A stretch of 5,651 nucleotides of DNA from an uncultured Bacteroidota bacterium (lineage in GTDB: Bacteria > Bacteroidota > Bacteroidia > UKL13-3). Positions within the stretch are counted from its first letter, which is position 1; each line of letters begins with the position of its first letter. The translations under genes were made by a program, and so were the position numbers. The notes beneath the pieces were generated by a model. The model saw only the letters and a program-made list of their open reading frames with translations. It was not told where the DNA came from and did no database searches. Shown here piece after piece: positions 1 to 5,651 of the stretch. The stretch covers positions 1-5,651 of the forward strand of contig CAIVPY010000475.1 in the NCBI GenBank assembly GCA_903907885.1. The letters are read 5' to 3'.

Positions 1-1182
1 AACAATGATTTGGCAATAGCAAGTATCGATAGTAATACCATAAAATTAAGAAACAAATTATACCCACAAATACCTGCTGGGGATTTAAATATATATGGCT
101 TCGAAGAGAATGATGTACCCGTTTATGCCGATTCAGTTTATAAATACCGTCTATCTTTACTCGAAACCGAAATCCCACTTGACTATAATCAATATGTTAA
201 AGGGTATATCGACTTATATGCCATAAGAAAAAGAGCTTTGGTTTCAAAAATACTATCTTATTCTGCCTACTATTTTCCAATTGTTGAAGACATTTTCAAT
301 AGAGAAAATATTCCATTAGAGCTTAAATACCTTGCAGTAATTGAATCGGCTTTAAATCAAAATGCTGTTTCTCCTGTTGGAGCAACTGGTATGTGGCAAT
401 TTATGGCACCCACAGGCAAAATGTATGGTCTAAAAACTAACCACTCATTAGACGAAAGAAGAGATTTAATAAAATCTACCGAAGCTGCTGTTAAGTATTT
501 CAAAAATTCATACAGAATTTATGGGGATTGGCTATTGGTAATTGCAAGTTACAATTGTGGTCCAGGCAATGTATCAAAAGCTATAAGAAAATCTGGTGGC
601 AAAAGAAATTTTTGGGAAATAATGCCTTATCTCCCTAAAGAAACAAGGGGTTATGTTCCTGCATTTGTAGCTGCTACATATGTTATGAATTATGCTCCAG
701 AACATAATTTGTATTCGGCAAATATTCCCATGTATTACCATTTAGATACAGTAATGGTTGATAATCGCTATTCTGTTGAACAATTGTCGTTAGCACTTGA
801 TATGCCTATTGATGAGATAAAGAATTATAACCCATCATTGCGCAAAGGCTATATTCCATTTAGCAACGACAAGATTGTATTAACACTGCCATACAATAAG
901 GCGGTAAAGTTTGCTGCCCTTAATGATAGCAATATAAAATCAAGAGCAGGAGATACTGAGTTGTTAGCCTTGAATAATGATATTCAAATTTCTAAATCAA
1001 GAAATGCATCTAACAAATCTTACACTAAGAAAATTATCTACAAAGTACGAAGAGGCGAACTACTTGCAACCATTGCTGATAAGTTTAATGTTAGCATAAG
1101 CGAAGTAAAAAAATGGAATCATATGAGAGGATCTAAAATCAAAAGAGGTCAAAAACTTACCATTTTTGCCGAAAGAGCTTAA
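1..1182 (+). CDS. Lytic transglycosylase (SLT domain + LysM), MltD-like, 5' partial
   Basis: The protein cleaves the MurNAc-GlcNAc bond of peptidoglycan in the periplasm, acting non-hydrolytically to form 1,6-anhydroMurNAc ends. The frame is open to base 1. A TTG at 10 is the first possible start, but the real start and an export signal are probably upstream, since no signal peptide is visible. Counting from that TTG, residues 85-230 form the SLT/GEWL fold. The catalytic Glu is E112 in AVIESALN, followed by GATGMWQFM (124-132) and SYNCGPGN (180-187), all hallmarks of family 1 transglycosylases. Residues 253-294 look like a degenerate LysM lacking the GDTL core. Residues 342-387 (YKVRRGELLATIADKFNVS onward) are a clear LysM for glycan binding. 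The arrangement matches MltD-type enzymes. It ends TAA, directly abutting the stop of the convergent gene. The family is certain; the exact subfamily is less so. Confidence 0.93.
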   Translation, partial: NNDLAIASIDSNTIKLRNKLYPQIPAGDLNIYGFEENDVPVYADSVYKYRLSLLETEIPLDYNQYVKGYIDLYAIRKRALVSKILSYSAYYFPIVEDIFNRENIPLELKYLAVIESALNQNAVSPVGATGMWQFMAPTGKMYGLKTNHSLDERRDLIKSTEAAVKYFKNSYRIYGDWLLVIASYNCGPGNVSKAIRKSGGKRNFWEIMPYLPKETRGYVPAFVAATYVMNYAPEHNLYSANIPMYYHLDTVMVDNRYSVEQLSLALDMPIDEIKNYNPSLRKGYIPFSNDKIVLTLPYNKAVKFAALNDSNIKSRAGDTELLALNNDIQISKSRNASNKSYTKKIIYKVRRGELLATIADKFNVSISEVKKWNHMRGSKIKRGQKLTIFAERA

Positions 1183-2112
1183 TTACTCTACAGCAGGTCT
1201 GGTATAGTAACCAGTGCCATTGTATTCTCTTTTTCCTGATGCTGTTTTGCAAGCTTCGTTGCAAGCCCCATCTAATTCATTAGAACACTTTTCACACATA
1301 TTGAATTGCTCATTGCAATCCACATTTGCACAGTTGAGGCTTCGGTTTGTTCCTTCACCACACACCTTGCATTGAGCTATAGTTGCTGGATTTACATGAT
1401 TAATAGGAACTGTAACTCTACCATCATAAACATACAATACCCCTTCAAAATCTTTACCTCCCGTATCTTTTGCATATCCAATTATTCCATCATGCAATTG
1501 ATACACATCTTTAAAACCATTTTTCAATAAAAACCCACTGGCTTTTTCGCATTTGACTCCTCCTGTGCAATAAGTAATAATTTTCTTATCTTTATACTTC
1601 TCTAATTCAGGTAGTTTTGATGGGAACTCCCTAAAAGTTTCAATATCTAAGGTTACCGCATTTTTAAATTTACCAATACGTGTTTCGTAGTTAGATCTCA
1701 CATCAAGTATGACAACATCCTCAGTATCTTTTAGCTCAATAAATTCATTTCCTCTTAAATGCTTTCCAGTTATTTCATTAGGGTCAATGTCATCCAACTC
1801 TTTCAGTCCGCTGTTTACAATCTCATTCTTATACCTACAGTGCATCCTATTGAATGCATGTTCTGATGCTTCGTCCACTTTAAAACTAATACCTGAAAAC
1901 ATTGGGTTGTTTTTTAAATCTTGCATATAAGTTTCGCAATTCGCAGCCAAACCACTAAACGTACCATTAATACCCTCTTCGGCTACATAAATTCGTCCTC
2001 TTAGCTTCAAATTCTTACAGTATCTAAGATGTTGCTCAGCAAATTGAGACGCGTCTTGAATCTTGGTATAGTAATAATATGCTACAACGTAATATTTTTC
2101 AGTATTATCCAT
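1183..2112 (-). CDS. trhO: tRNA uridine(34) hydroxylase, rhodanese domain (TrhO/YceA family)
   Basis: Family members use O2 to hydroxylate U34 of tRNA anticodons to 5-hydroxyuridine, the precursor of cmo5U/mo5U wobble bases; the enzyme is cytosolic. The 309-residue product is complete. An N-terminal acylphosphatase-like domain (about 5-100) carries GRIYVAEEGINGTFSG (39-54). A central rhodanese domain (about 115-215) has LDVRSNYE and the active-site loop YCTGGVKCEKAS, with the catalytic Cys182 and the conserved second Cys188. A C-terminal segment contains eight cysteines (248, 251, 261, 266, 273, 276, 284, 288), spaced like the probable zinc-binding tail of the long TrhO forms. The ATG at 2112 fits the family's N-terminus. 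No Shine-Dalgarno is present, which is normal for Bacteroidota. The gene stands alone, divergent from the EVE gene and convergent with the transglycosylase. The family call is firm; the activity is inferred from E. coli and Bacillus relatives. Confidence 0.95.
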   Translation of the reverse strand: MDNTEKYYVVAYYYYTKIQDASQFAEQHLRYCKNLKLRGRIYVAEEGINGTFSGLAANCETYMQDLKNNPMFSGISFKVDEASEHAFNRMHCRYKNEIVNSGLKELDDIDPNEITGKHLRGNEFIELKDTEDVVILDVRSNYETRIGKFKNAVTLDIETFREFPSKLPELEKYKDKKIITYCTGGVKCEKASGFLLKNGFKDVYQLHDGIIGYAKDTGGKDFEGVLYVYDGRVTVPINHVNPATIAQCKVCGEGTNRSLNCANVDCNEQFNMCEKCSNELDGACNEACKTASGKREYNGTGYYTRPAVE

Positions 2113-2120
2113 ATTTACAG

Positions 2121-2128
2121 CAAATTTA
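2121..2128 (-). promoter_or_regulatory. Possible -7 promoter element for trhO
   Basis: On the minus strand this reads TAAATTTG, an exact match to the Bacteroidota -7 consensus TAnnTTTG. It ends 8 bases before the trhO ATG, so transcription would begin almost at the start codon and give a nearly leaderless mRNA. No TTG (-33) lies 17-23 bases upstream. In A/T-rich DNA a chance match is quite possible. Confidence 0.3.
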
Positions 2129-2171
2129 ATTTTTTGTTTATGCTAATAAATATTTTTATGCCAAAAAATTA
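2127..2171. repeat. 10-bp inverted repeat in the trhO/EVE divergent spacer
   Basis: The arms TAATTTTTTG (2127-2136) and CAAAAAATTA (2162-2171) are perfect reverse complements separated by 25 bases. Inside this, the heptamer TTTATGC occurs twice in direct orientation (2137-2143 and 2155-2161). The repeat lies between two divergent start codons, and its left arm touches the possible trhO -7 element. It could be an operator or simply A/T-rich sequence; it is not placed as a terminator for either gene. Confidence 0.35.
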
Positions 2172-2196
2172 TTTACTTCACGCAAAAATTTAGCAC

Positions 2197-2607
2197 ATGA
2201 ATTATTGGCTAGTAAAATCAGAACCCTTTAAATACAGTTGGGAACAATTTGAAAAAGATAAGACAACTTTTTGGGATGGTGTGAGAAATTATCAAGCACG
2301 AAACAACTTGCGGGAGATGAAAAAAGGTGATTTGGTGCTTTGGTATCATAGCAATGAAGGTAAAGAAATTGTGGGTATTGCTAAAGTTGCAAAGGAGTCG
2401 TATCAAGACCCAACCACAGAAGACCCAAACTGGGTAGTTGTTGATTTAAAGTATTTCAAAAAACTAAAGAAATCCGTTACGCTTGAACAAATAAAGACAG
2501 ATAAAAGGCTTGCCAATATGGGTTTGGTTAGACAAGGTAGACTGTCTGTATCTGCTTTAACAGTAAATGAATTCGATATCATCATAGCTTTATCAGAAGA
2601 AAAATAA
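2197..2607 (+). CDS. EVE domain-containing protein (PUA-like, THYN1/COG2947 type)
   Basis: This is a complete 136-residue single-domain protein, the usual length for stand-alone bacterial EVE proteins. EVE domains belong to the PUA/YTH-like superfamily and are thought to bind modified nucleobases in DNA or RNA; the physiological role of the stand-alone form is not settled. Family signatures are [10 protein letters not shown] at the N-terminus, [20 protein letters not shown] (25-44), [11 protein letters not shown] (45-55), IVGIAKV (58-64), [11 protein letters not shown] (76-86) and [13 protein letters not shown] near the C-terminus. The ATG at 2197 gives exactly the canonical N-terminus. No Shine-Dalgarno is seen. 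The TAA stop shares its last A with the ATG of the next gene, so the two are almost surely co-transcribed and probably translationally coupled. No restriction or methylase gene is visible nearby. Confidence 0.94.
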   Translation: MNYWLVKSEPFKYSWEQFEKDKTTFWDGVRNYQARNNLREMKKGDLVLWYHSNEGKEIVGIAKVAKESYQDPTTEDPNWVVVDLKYFKKLKKSVTLEQIKTDKRLANMGLVRQGRLSVSALTVNEFDIIIALSEEK

Positions 2608-2609
2608 TG
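2605..2609 (+). other. TAATG stop/start overlap
   Basis: The TAA of the EVE gene (2605-2607) overlaps the ATG of the DUF1348 gene (2607-2609) by one base. The purine-rich stretch AGAAGAAAAA directly precedes it inside the EVE coding sequence. This arrangement commonly allows a terminating ribosome to re-initiate, so it settles the downstream start and suggests coupled expression of the two products. Confidence 0.8.
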
Positions 2610-3017
2610 GAACAGAAATTACCACTTCCACCTTTTACACTTGAAACTGCCACTCAAAAAGTGCTGATGGCTCAAGATGCTTGGAATACAAAAAATCCTG
2701 ACAAGGTTTCGCTTGCCTATACGATTGATACCGAATGGAGAAACCGTGATTTGTTTATCAATGGCAGAGAAACTGTAAAGGAATTTTTGATAGCCAAATG
2801 GCAAAAAGAACTGGATTATAAGTTAAAAAAAGAACTTTGGGCATTTACCGACAACAGAATTGCTGTTAGGTTTGAATACGAATGGCACGATGATAAAGGT
2901 CAATGGTATCGTTCGTATGGCAACGAAAATTGGGAGTTTGACGAAAACGGATTGATGAAAAAAAGATTCGCAAGCATCAACGATTTAGCAATAAAAGAAA
3001 GTGATAGAAGATTGTAA
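2607..3017 (+). CDS. DUF1348 / SnoaL-like (NTF2 fold) protein, short C-terminus
   Basis: This 136-residue protein belongs to the nuclear transport factor 2-like superfamily, DUF1348 branch. The fold is a cone-shaped alpha+beta barrel that serves as a small-molecule binding pocket or as an enzyme; no reaction is established for this branch. Recognisable family wording includes [20 protein letters not shown] (8-27), [20 protein letters not shown] (41-60), [19 protein letters not shown] (60-78), [20 protein letters not shown] (83-102), [20 protein letters not shown] (104-123) and IKESDRRL at the end. From memory, relatives usually continue past ESDR with a tail of about 15-20 residues containing a WP...GRRP-type motif. 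That tail is absent here, and the bases after the TAA do not encode it in any plus-strand frame. The protein is co-expressed with the EVE gene. The family call is strong; the function is unknown. Confidence 0.88.
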   Translation: MEQKLPLPPFTLETATQKVLMAQDAWNTKNPDKVSLAYTIDTEWRNRDLFINGRETVKEFLIAKWQKELDYKLKKELWAFTDNRIAVRFEYEWHDDKGQWYRSYGNENWEFDENGLMKKRFASINDLAIKESDRRL

Positions 3018-3058
3018 TAATTTTAATATATCTAACATTTATCGGATTTCTAAACTAA

Positions 3059-4297
3059 TCATTTTGTATTCTTAGCTTCAATCCATTTCGACATATATTT
3101 TGTACTCGATAGTGTTTGATGTAGTAACATTGACCCAATAAAATTATGTAGTCGATGATGAGCTAAATTATCTTTCAATTCTTTTATTCTTGCCATCAAT
3201 CTTAGCCCATGTTCCTCCTTTGAATAACAAGTATTAATAATATTAATTCCTCTTTGCTGTGCTTGAATCCACTCACTTTTTCGAGAATATAACTTAATAG
3301 CATCTTTACTAAATTCTTCTACTTTGTTTGCTATAGCACCACTCCATGGCAAATTATCGTGCATGGCTTCTGCACCAACATCAGTCGTAATACTTGGCGT
3401 ACCACATTGCATGGCTAGTATCAATTTGCCCTTTAAACCTGCTCCAAATCGAATGGGAGCTAATAGCAAACGGGCATTTTTAATCACTTCATGGGCATCT
3501 TCTACCCTACCTTTTATTATAAAACCTTCCTTTTCATTATGTAATTTAAATACTTTTTGAGAAGGATAAGAACCATACATATGCAATTCAACTTCGGGCA
3601 ATTGCTTCCTTATTTGTGGCCAAATCTCTTGCTTTAAATAAAGCACTGCATCCCAATTGGGCTCGTGCAAAAAATTGCCTATTGAAACAAAATGTTGTCT
3701 ATCCTCAAAGGCAGGCATTTTATTCATAGCATCCTCCTTCATTCCATCAAGCATAAAAGGAATATAATGCAACAAATCAGAATTAATTTTTAAAAGTGAT
3801 TGAAGCAAACCCATTTCAAAGGATGAAATAATTAAAGTCAAATCAGAACGAAAAATGCTTGCTATTTCTCTTTTTGCTACTTCCTCTTTCAACAAATCTG
3901 TCAAATCAAAATTTCTGTTTAGTTTACATGCTTTTTGCCTAGCATACCTCAAAGAGTGCATATCTTCAGTATCCAATATTCGCAAAGCTTCAGGGCAATG
4001 CTCGGCCACTCTCCATCCAAATTGTTCTTCGGTCATAAACCTATCAAACAAAACCAAACTCGGATTAAGCTCTTTTATAAAATCATCAAAGGTTTTGCTA
4101 TTTAACTGAATACATTCTTTACGAACACCCATGCTTTCAATATCAAACATAAACTCACTTGGGGTGGCAATACTTGCAAATGTTACTTGCCAAGATTGTG
4201 CTAAAAACAACTCCATCAATTGCAACATTCTGCTTCCTGCTGCCGAAGAGTTTGGTTCAGGCCATACTGAACCTATGATTAATACTTTTTCAGACAT
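3059..4297 (-). CDS. Glycosyltransferase, GT-B fold, GT4/group 1 type
   Basis: The predicted role is transfer of a sugar from an activated donor to an unidentified acceptor, probably in surface polysaccharide or glycoconjugate assembly; donor and acceptor cannot be read from the sequence. The 412-residue protein has an N-terminal Rossmann half starting VLIIGSVWPEPNSSAAGSRM (5-24). Residues 105-135 (RILDTEDMHSLRYARQ...) and YIPFMLDGM (178-186) follow. The C-terminal donor half has FVSIGNFLHEPNWDAVLYL (203-221), LHMYGSYPS (238-246), FIIKGRVED (259-267) and LLLAPIRFGAGLKGKLILAM (277-296), then QCGTPSITTDVGAEAM. Leu294 sits where this subfamily normally has Glu or Asp. There is no signal peptide or membrane span, so it is probably cytosolic or peripheral. 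It starts 17 bp after upp on the same strand, with no obvious promoter between, suggesting co-transcription. It ends TGA. Confidence 0.9.
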   Translation of the reverse strand: MSEKVLIIGSVWPEPNSSAAGSRMLQLMELFLAQSWQVTFASIATPSEFMFDIESMGVRKECIQLNSKTFDDFIKELNPSLVLFDRFMTEEQFGWRVAEHCPEALRILDTEDMHSLRYARQKACKLNRNFDLTDLLKEEVAKREIASIFRSDLTLIISSFEMGLLQSLLKINSDLLHYIPFMLDGMKEDAMNKMPAFEDRQHFVSIGNFLHEPNWDAVLYLKQEIWPQIRKQLPEVELHMYGSYPSQKVFKLHNEKEGFIIKGRVEDAHEVIKNARLLLAPIRFGAGLKGKLILAMQCGTPSITTDVGAEAMHDNLPWSGAIANKVEEFSKDAIKLYSRKSEWIQAQQRGINIINTCYSKEEHGLRLMARIKELKDNLAHHRLHNFIGSMLLHQTLSSTKYMSKWIEAKNTK

Positions 4298-4314
4298 TAA
4301 TTTTATAATGCAAT

Positions 4315-4959
4315 CTACATTTTAATGCCAAAACATAAATCGCCTGCATCGCCCAAACCTGGAACTATGTAGCTATGTTCGTCTAAGTCGTTATCAATAT
4401 CAGCAATAAAAATCTTGGCTTTAGGCATAAAAGTTTTAATATGTTCAACTCCTTGTTTACTTGCTATGATGCTTGCCACAATTACTTCACTTGGCATACC
4501 ATGTCTAAGTAAAGCCTTGTAACTTAAATGCATACTCTGTCCTGTTGCCAACATAGGGTCAATCAGAATCAATGTTCTATCCGTAATGTCTGGCGCAGCC
4601 ATATATTCAACCACAATCTCAAATTCATTTGGGCTCACATGTTTTCTATATGCCGAAACATAGGCATTATCTGCTCTATCAAAACAATTTAAAAAGCCAT
4701 GATGCATAGCTAAACCAGCTCTTAAAACAGTAGCCAAAACAGGTTGTGTAGCAAGCATTTTCGACTCGTGAGTACCAAGTGGAGTTATTATTTCCTCTGT
4801 CTTATAGGCAAGGTGTTTACTGATTTCAATAGCCATGATCTGGCCTATTCGTTCAACATTTTTTCTAAAGCGTGCAGTGTCTTTTTGCACCTCTACATTT
4901 CTTAGTTCTGCTAAGTAATCGTTTAGTAAAGAATACTGTTTGGCAAGTATATGTGGCAT
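4315..4959 (-). CDS. upp: Uracil phosphoribosyltransferase
   Basis: The enzyme converts uracil and PRPP to UMP and diphosphate, the key step of pyrimidine salvage; it is cytosolic. I place the start at 4959 (214 residues), giving MPHILAKQYSLLNDYL, which matches where homologues begin. An in-frame ATG at 4977 would add MLYIIL and sits only three bases from a possible -7 element. In the 214-residue numbering, VLRAGL is at 78-83, the PRPP-binding loop LILIDPMLATGQS at 130-142, and the uracil-binding tail YIVPGLGDAGDLCFG at 197-211. All key motifs are intact. RFRKNVERIGQIMAIEISK (31-49) is typical of Bacteroidota UPRTs. No PyrR-type attenuator is visible upstream. It is the first gene of a probable pair with the glycosyltransferase, and is divergent from the MBL-fold RNase gene. 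Confidence 0.95.
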   Translation of the reverse strand: MPHILAKQYSLLNDYLAELRNVEVQKDTARFRKNVERIGQIMAIEISKHLAYKTEEIITPLGTHESKMLATQPVLATVLRAGLAMHHGFLNCFDRADNAYVSAYRKHVSPNEFEIVVEYMAAPDITDRTLILIDPMLATGQSMHLSYKALLRHGMPSEVIVASIIASKQGVEHIKTFMPKAKIFIADIDNDLDEHSYIVPGLGDAGDLCFGIKM

Positions 4960-4979
4960 AAGTATTATGTATAGCATAG

Positions 4980-4987
4980 CGAAGGTA
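4980..4987 (-). promoter_or_regulatory. Possible -7 promoter element for upp
   Basis: The minus strand reads TACCTTCG here, five of six fixed bases of the Bacteroidota -7 consensus TAnnTTTG. A TTTTG (minus strand, 5015-5011) lies 23 bases upstream as a possible -33 element, at the long end of accepted spacing. It leaves 20 bases before the ATG at 4959, which supports that start over 4977. Confidence 0.3.
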
Positions 4988-5047
4988 TGCGAAAGTTTGG
5001 TTTATTTGCACAAAAGCTGTCAATATCATTTCTCCGAAAATACCTTC
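4981..5047. repeat. 8-bp inverted repeat spanning the upp/RNase divergent spacer
   Basis: GAAGGTAT (4981-4988) and ATACCTTC (5040-5047) are exact reverse complements, separated by 51 bases. Each arm reads TACCTTC toward its own gene, 21 bases before the upp ATG at 4959 and 29 bases before the RNase ATG at 5077. This could reflect paired promoter elements or a shared operator. An 8-bp match by chance in a spacer of this size is unlikely but not excluded. Confidence 0.35.
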
Positions 5048-5055
5048 TAAATTGA

Positions 5056-5070
5056 TTCACTGACAGTAAA
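5056..5070. repeat. Small imperfect palindrome just before the RNase start
   Basis: The core ACTG-A-CAGT (5059-5067) is a perfect 4-bp-arm palindrome. Allowing one mismatch pair, it extends to a 15-base palindrome, TTcACTGaCAGTaAA. It ends six bases before the ATG at 5077. It could be an operator or an RNA hairpin over the start region, but it is short enough to be chance. Confidence 0.2.
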
Positions 5071-5076
5071 ACAAAT

Positions 5077-5651
5077 ATGAGATTAAAATTTTTAGGTGCA
5101 GCCAAACAAGTAACGGGAAGTATGTATTTACTTACCCTTGATTCCGGCTACAAGATATTGGTTGATTGCGGTATGGATTATGAGATGAAAAAAAATCCTA
5201 CTGAACGTGATTACATTTTCCCATTCGAACCAGTTGATATTGACTTGGTTTTACTTACCCACGCGCATATTGACCACTCAGGCAATCTGCCGGCTTTGGT
5301 TCATTTGGGTTTCAGAGGAAATATATTGAGTACACCCGCCACTGCGGATTTAACTTCTTATTTGTTATACGATTCGGCCAATATTCAATTTCACGAATAC
5401 AGAAAAGGTCTTTCTCAATCGAAAAAGACCAAAAGACATTTGGTGCCAAAGCCTTTGTATATTGAAAAGCAAGTAAAAGAATGCATGGACCGTTTCGTTA
5501 CGGTGCCTTTCGACAAAAGCTTTGTAGTAAACGAAAACATCAAAATCACTTTTGTTGAAGCTGGTCATCTATTAGGTGCTGCAAGTATTTTGGTCGAAAT
5601 CACAGAAAAGGGTCAAACCAAAACCATTGGTTTTAGTGGCGATTTAGGACG
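5077..5651 (+). CDS. MBL-fold RNA-processing RNase, CPSF73/Ysh1-like, 3' partial
   Basis: Family members are zinc-dependent nucleases of the metallo-beta-lactamase/beta-CASP group that process or degrade RNA in the cytosol. The frame runs from the ATG at 5077 off the right edge with no stop, giving 191 complete codons. The start yields MRLKFLGAAKQVTGSMYLL, the family's canonical N-terminus. Zinc-site motifs visible are Asp30 in LVDCGMD (motif 1), HAHIDHSGNLP (62-72, motif 2, with H62, H64, D66, H67), His164 in EAGHLLGAAS (motif 3) and Asp189 in GFSGDLGR (motif 4). TPATADLTSYLLYDSANIQF (86-105) is also typical of this group. The beta-CASP domain and the last motifs would lie beyond the window; full-length relatives have roughly 450-470 residues. 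The upstream region is A-rich with no Shine-Dalgarno. The gene is divergent from upp. Confidence 0.92.
   Translation, partial: MRLKFLGAAKQVTGSMYLLTLDSGYKILVDCGMDYEMKKNPTERDYIFPFEPVDIDLVLLTHAHIDHSGNLPALVHLGFRGNILSTPATADLTSYLLYDSANIQFHEYRKGLSQSKKTKRHLVPKPLYIEKQVKECMDRFVTVPFDKSFVVNENIKITFVEAGHLLGAASILVEITEKGQTKTIGFSGDLG

Noticed and set aside
1306..1930. Two plus-strand open frames (1306-1530, 1709-1930) opposite trhO
   Set aside because: They are antisense to a strongly recognised gene and their products resemble no family; they are shadows of trhO.
2133..2158. Possible promoter for the EVE gene (TTTG then TATTTTTA)
   Set aside because: The -7-like octamer misses the final G, and the spacing to the TTTG is only 14 bases, shorter than the usual Bacteroidota range.
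3018..3058. Possible bidirectional terminator between the DUF1348 and glycosyltransferase genes
   Set aside because: The 41-base spacer is A/T-rich but I find no stable stem followed by a T-run on either strand.
3324..4325. Plus-strand open frames opposite the glycosyltransferase
   Set aside because: They are reverse-strand shadows of a well-supported 412-residue protein, with no recognisable domains.
5017..5066. CTGTCA/TGACAG inverted hexamers in the upp/RNase spacer
   Set aside because: Six-base arms 38 bases apart are expected by chance and cannot be extended.
5365..5568. Minus-strand 67-codon open frame at the right end
   Set aside because: It lies antisense within the RNase coding frame, which carries every expected zinc motif, so it is a shadow of that gene.
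1..5651. A defence island, mobile element, CRISPR array or RNA gene
   Set aside because: No transposase, integrase, direct-repeat array, tRNA or rRNA-like segment was found. The EVE protein alone is not evidence of a defence system, since stand-alone EVE genes also occur in housekeeping contexts.

Overview
The window looks like ordinary chromosome from a low-GC member of the Bacteroidota. The evidence is: A/T-rich codons and spacers; no Shine-Dalgarno sequence ahead of any of the genes; TAnnTTTG-like -7 elements in the spacers; and an uracil phosphoribosyltransferase and glycosyltransferase whose wording resembles Bacteroidota homologues. This assignment is inferred from protein style only. 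Stop codons are TAA (four genes), TGA (one) and TAG (one), so the standard bacterial code applies.

Layout, left to right. (1) A plus-strand membrane-bound-type lytic transglycosylase (SLT catalytic domain plus LysM), cut off at the left edge. (2) A minus-strand tRNA U34 hydroxylase of the TrhO/YceA family. It converges on gene 1 with stop codons that touch, leaving no spacer. (3) An 84-bp divergent spacer with a 10-bp inverted repeat and a possible -7 element. (4) A plus-strand two-gene unit: an EVE-domain protein whose stop codon overlaps the start of a SnoaL/NTF2-like DUF1348 protein (TAATG). (5) A minus-strand pair: upp (uracil phosphoribosyltransferase), followed 17 bp later by a GT4-type glycosyltransferase, converging on the EVE/DUF1348 unit. 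(6) A divergent spacer holding a mirrored TACCTTC motif. (7) The first 191 codons of a plus-strand metallo-beta-lactamase-fold RNase (CPSF73/Ysh1-like), cut off at the right edge.

Functionally this is a mixed neighbourhood: cell-wall remodelling, tRNA wobble modification, pyrimidine salvage, sugar transfer, RNA processing, and a small EVE/NTF2-like pair of unknown role. I see no mobile element, CRISPR array, RNA gene or defence cassette, and no convincing undescribed multi-gene system. The points most worth a second look are the translationally overlapped EVE-DUF1348 pair with its shortened second protein, the glycosyltransferase with Leu where its family usually has an acidic residue, and the mirrored motif between upp and the RNase gene.
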